NCBI GenBank assembly: GCA_035461175.1
Contig: DATHVR010000179.1
Location: 1 to 7,404, forward strand
From: DATHVR01 sp035461175
Lineage (GTDB): Bacteria; Actinomycetota; Acidimicrobiia; Spongiisociales; ZC4RG35
Direction of reading: 5' to 3'
DNA: 7,404 nt
Part shown: one piece after another, positions 5,449 to 7,404 of the stretch
Layout of the letters: each line of letters starts with the position of its first letter
How positions within the stretch are numbered: the stretch's first letter is position 1
Made by a program: the position numbers and the translations under genes
The notes under the pieces: generated by a model
What the model saw: only the letters and a program-made list of their open reading frames with translations
What the model was told of the DNA's origin: nothing
Databases searched by the model: none

Positions 5449-6605
5449 CAGAAGCCGGCCAGCCGGGTCCGGTAGGCGTCTACGGACGAGACCAGGTCAC
5501 CGACGGTGTCGCCGCCGAACTTGCGCATGACCTCGTCGGCGAGGACGTAGGCCACCATCTGCTCACACACGACCCCGGCCCGGGGAACGGCGCAGGTGTC
5601 GGACCGCTCGAAGAAGGCCTTGGCGGCCTCCTTGGAGTCGACATCGACCGAGTCGAGGGCGCTGAGCACGGTGGCGATGGGCTTCATCGCCGCCCGCACC
5701 CGCAGGATCTCGCCGATGGTGATGCCACCCTCTGTCCCGCCCGCCCGCAGGGTGTGTCGGGAGAAGGTGCGCCCGTTGTGGAAGATCTCATCGTGGGCCT
5801 GGGTGCCTCGGCTGCGGGCCTGGCTGAAGCCGTCTCCGATCTCCACCCCCTTGATCGCCTGGATCGACATCAGCGCCTGAGCCAGACGGCCGTCGATCTT
5901 GCGATCCCAATGCACGTGACTGCCGAGGCCGGGGAGGACGCCGTGGGCCAGGACCTCGATCACCCCTCCCAGGGTGTCGCGGCTGTCGCGGGCGCTGCGG
6001 ATCTCCCCCTCCATCTGGGCGGCGGTGGAGGGTTCGAAGCAGCGGACCGGTGAGGCGTCGATCGTTCCCAGGTCGGCCGGGGTCGGCAGGGCCATGTCGT
6101 CGGGGATCCGCACCGCGCCGATCTCGACGATGTGGCTGAACACGGTCATCCCTACCTGGGCGAGGAGCACTTTGGAGAGGTACCCCACGACCGTCCGGGC
6201 CGCCGTCTCCCGAGCAGAGGCGCGCTCGAGGATGTCCCGGGCGTCGTGGGTGTCGTACTTGAGCATGCCGGGCAGGTCGGCGTGGCCGGGGCGGGGAGTG
6301 GTCATGCGTCGCTTGGGCTCACCCTCCTCGGGGTTCATCTCCTCCGACCACTTTGTCTCGTACTCGGTGTTGCGAATGAGGACTGACACCGGGGAGCCGA
6401 GGGTGCGGCCGTGACGGAGCCCACCCAGGACCTCGATCCGGTCCTTTTCGAGCCCCATGCGGGGGCTGCGGCCGTAGCCGAGGCGGCGTCGGGCCAGTTC
6501 CGCAGCCAGGTCCCCGGTATCGACGGTGAGCCCGGCCGGGAGTCCCTCGACCGTGGCCACCAGACCGGGACCGTGTGATTCTCCCGCCGTCAGAAAGCGC
6601 AGCAC
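5448..6605 (-). CDS. aroC: Chorismate synthase
   Basis: AroC makes chorismate from EPSP in an FMN-dependent anti-1,4-elimination, the last step of the common aromatic pathway. The 385-residue length is typical. Conserved blocks are AGESHGPGL (7-15, with the catalytic His11), RRLGYGRSPRM (40-50), PRPGHADLPG (104-113, His108), RASARETAAR (128-137), the glycine-rich GGTEGGIT (289-296), MKPIATV (307-313) and RSDTCAVPRAGVV (334-346). The protein begins directly with MLRFLTAGESHG as the family does, so the GTG at 6605-6603 is secure. No Shine-Dalgarno sequence precedes it; instead TAGCAT ends 7 nt upstream, suggesting a leaderless transcript starting at or next to the GTG. The gene follows the peptidase after 18 nt and touches aroK. 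Confidence 0.98.
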   Translation of the reverse strand: MLRFLTAGESHGPGLVATVEGLPAGLTVDTGDLAAELARRRLGYGRSPRMGLEKDRIEVLGGLRHGRTLGSPVSVLIRNTEYETKWSEEMNPEEGEPKRRMTTPRPGHADLPGMLKYDTHDARDILERASARETAARTVVGYLSKVLLAQVGMTVFSHIVEIGAVRIPDDMALPTPADLGTIDASPVRCFEPSTAAQMEGEIRSARDSRDTLGGVIEVLAHGVLPGLGSHVHWDRKIDGRLAQALMSIQAIKGVEIGDGFSQARSRGTQAHDEIFHNGRTFSRHTLRAGGTEGGITIGEILRVRAAMKPIATVLSALDSVDVDSKEAAKAFFERSDTCAVPRAGVVCEQMVAYVLADEVMRKFGGDTVGDLVSSVDAYRTRLAGF

Positions 6606-6612
6606 CGAAAGG

Positions 6613-6618
6613 ATGCTA
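6613..6618 (-). promoter_or_regulatory. Probable -10 box of a leaderless aroC promoter
   Basis: TAGCAT matches TANNNT, lies in the 18-nt gap after the peptidase gene and ends 7 nt before the aroC GTG. No Shine-Dalgarno and no clear -35 are present. The same hexamer stands before the peptidase gene. Confidence 0.45.
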
Positions 6619-6623
6619 CCGGC

Positions 6624-7337
6624 CTAGATCAGTGCCCCCGCCAGTGACGCTCCCCCCAGGATGGCCACCCAGGTCCCGATGATCATCGGCGGGCCGTAGG
6701 GGATCTCGCTCTTGGCGCCCGCCCGGGCGAAGGCGATTGCGATAAGGGCCAGCACTCCCCCGGCGGCGGCGGTGGCCATCCCGGCCACGAAGAGCCGGTC
6801 CCATCCCAGGTAGGTGGTGAACAACCCCAGGGACACCGCCAGCTTTACATCACCGAAACCGAAGCCTCCCCGCGCCACCAGGTAGACGACTGCAAAGAAG
6901 GCGGTGTAGGCCAGCGCTCCCAGGAAGGCCCGGGACAGGTACCCGGCGTTGCCGTCGAGCACAGCTCCGGCGGTCAGGAGCAGGGCGGCGACCGGTGTGC
7001 CGGGATAGGTGATCCGGTTGGGAATCCGCTTGTGATCGATGTCGGTTATGAACAGGGCCACCGACATGGCGGCGAAGAACAGATAGGCAGGCAGGACCCA
7101 CCGCGTCCCGAACACCGCCGCCGTCCCGCCGGCCAGGGCGGCCGTGGCCATAGCGGTGATCCAGACTCGGGCCGGGCCGCGTCCGCAGGCCGGGCAGGAT
7201 CCGAGCAGGGGCACGGAAGCGCCGCAGTCCCGGCAATTCCGGTGAGAGAAGGGCCGGTCGGCTCCGGCCTGGACGGCGATCTGATGGATGAACGGCCCCG
7301 CGATGAGGCCGATCAGCACCGACAGGGCGATATGCAC
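6624..7337 (-). CDS. Prepilin peptidase (type IV leader peptidase, A24 family) with shortened N-terminal domain
   Basis: This is a polytopic membrane aspartic protease of the PilD/TadV-type family, which cuts the leader peptide of type IV prepilins and related pseudopilins. The 237 residues contain about seven hydrophobic segments (near 2-22, 60-78, 81-98, 112-127, 136-155, 182-204 and 216-236). The catalytic aspartates are D99 in ITDIDHKRIPN and D163 in GFGDVKL; their 64-residue spacing equals that of Pseudomonas PilD. IPYGP at 212-216 is also typical. The N-terminal region carries two CxxC pairs (C35/C38, C48/C51), but they are only 9 residues apart and the usual stretch between and after them is largely missing, so methyltransferase activity is doubtful. 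No pilin gene is in the window. The GTG start at 7337-7335 is chosen because a TAG stop lies in frame at 7352-7350; no Shine-Dalgarno is present. A homologous peptidase gene lies near the aro cluster in mycobacteria too. Confidence 0.88.
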   Translation of the reverse strand: MHIALSVLIGLIAGPFIHQIAVQAGADRPFSHRNCRDCGASVPLLGSCPACGRGPARVWITAMATAALAGGTAAVFGTRWVLPAYLFFAAMSVALFITDIDHKRIPNRITYPGTPVAALLLTAGAVLDGNAGYLSRAFLGALAYTAFFAVVYLVARGGFGFGDVKLAVSLGLFTTYLGWDRLFVAGMATAAAGGVLALIAIAFARAGAKSEIPYGPPMIIGTWVAILGGASLAGALI

Positions 7338-7346
7338 AGGAGGGCG

Positions 7347-7352
7347 ATGCTA
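7347..7352 (-). promoter_or_regulatory. Possible -10 box of the prepilin peptidase gene
   Basis: TAGCAT fits TANNNT and ends 9 nt before the GTG start at 7337, giving a leaderless or nearly leaderless transcript. There is no Shine-Dalgarno sequence between the box and the start, and no convincing -35. Confidence 0.35.
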
Positions 7353-7381
7353 ATGGAGCTCCCAACCGTTCTGTGGGCCGG

Positions 7382-7404
7382 AAATGACGCCTCAGGCGTC
7401 ATTT
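7382..7404. terminator. Perfect 10-bp inverted repeat, probable terminator hairpin at the upstream boundary
   Basis: AAATGACGCC, a 3-base spacer TCA, then GGCGTCATTT form a perfect 10-bp stem ending exactly at the window edge. The A3 and T3 ends give a short U run on both strands, so it could act as a bidirectional intrinsic terminator for whatever lies to the right. It could also be an operator palindrome or a dispersed repeat. The remaining bases 7338-7381 hold only the possible -10 box. Confidence 0.5.

Noticed and set aside
6850..7365. 171-codon minus-strand frame overlapping the prepilin peptidase
   Set aside because: It is a frame-shifted shadow: Pro/Arg-rich without membrane segments, whereas the other frame carries both catalytic aspartates and hydrophobic helices.
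1..7404. CRISPR arrays, tRNA or rRNA genes, insertion sequences or prophage genes
   Set aside because: Nearly all bases are taken up by conserved housekeeping genes; no direct-repeat arrays, tRNA-like folds or transposase motifs were seen.

Overview
The window is a dense, high-GC stretch in which every convincing gene lies on the minus strand, so biology reads from right (7404) to left (1). Gene order, protein motifs and frequent GTG starts point to an actinobacterium. The order aroC-aroK-aroB-efp-nusB-pyrR-pyrB-pyrC-carA is essentially that of Streptomyces without some intervening genes. I suspect a less studied class such as Acidimicrobiia, but the sequence alone does not settle this.

Layout in transcription order. 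A perfect 10-bp inverted repeat (7382-7404) marks the upstream boundary. A short spacer leads into a type IV prepilin peptidase-like gene (7337-6624). Next come three shikimate-pathway genes: aroC (6605-5448), aroK (5448-4942) and aroB (4957-3932). They are followed by efp (translation elongation factor P, 3904-3347) and nusB (antitermination and rRNA transcription factor, 3345-2974). After a 57-nt spacer comes the pyrimidine operon: pyrR (2916-2377), pyrB (2380-1460), pyrC (1463-210) and the start of carA (213-1, running off the left edge). The genes are intact, with their key catalytic residues present; only carA is cut, by the window edge. No tRNA, rRNA, CRISPR array or mobile element was seen, and no stretch longer than 70 bases lacks a gene.

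The most informative non-coding element is the nusB-pyrR spacer. The transcript there can fold into a hairpin with a CCGCGA hexaloop, which fits the CNGNGA loop of PyrR-binding RNA, and with a three-base 5' bulge. The lower stem of the same hairpin contains the Shine-Dalgarno sequence of pyrR. This suggests that PyrR represses its own translation when UMP is plentiful, as described in mycobacteria. Because pyrR, pyrB, pyrC and carA are joined by 4-nt stop/start overlaps, repression could spread down the operon.

The ten starts fall into three groups. The four pyr genes have good Shine-Dalgarno sequences. The peptidase, aroC and efp lack a well-placed one, but each has a TANNNT box 6-9 nt before the start codon, as expected of leaderless or near-leaderless transcripts. 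The starts of aroK, aroB and nusB have neither and abut or overlap the previous gene. This suggests units beginning at the peptidase, aroC, efp and possibly pyrR.

Most of the window is conserved housekeeping metabolism. I did not find an unknown multi-gene system. The points worth a second look are regulatory (PyrR hairpin, leaderless signals, boundary palindrome) and a few unusual residues in EF-P, AroB and the peptidase.
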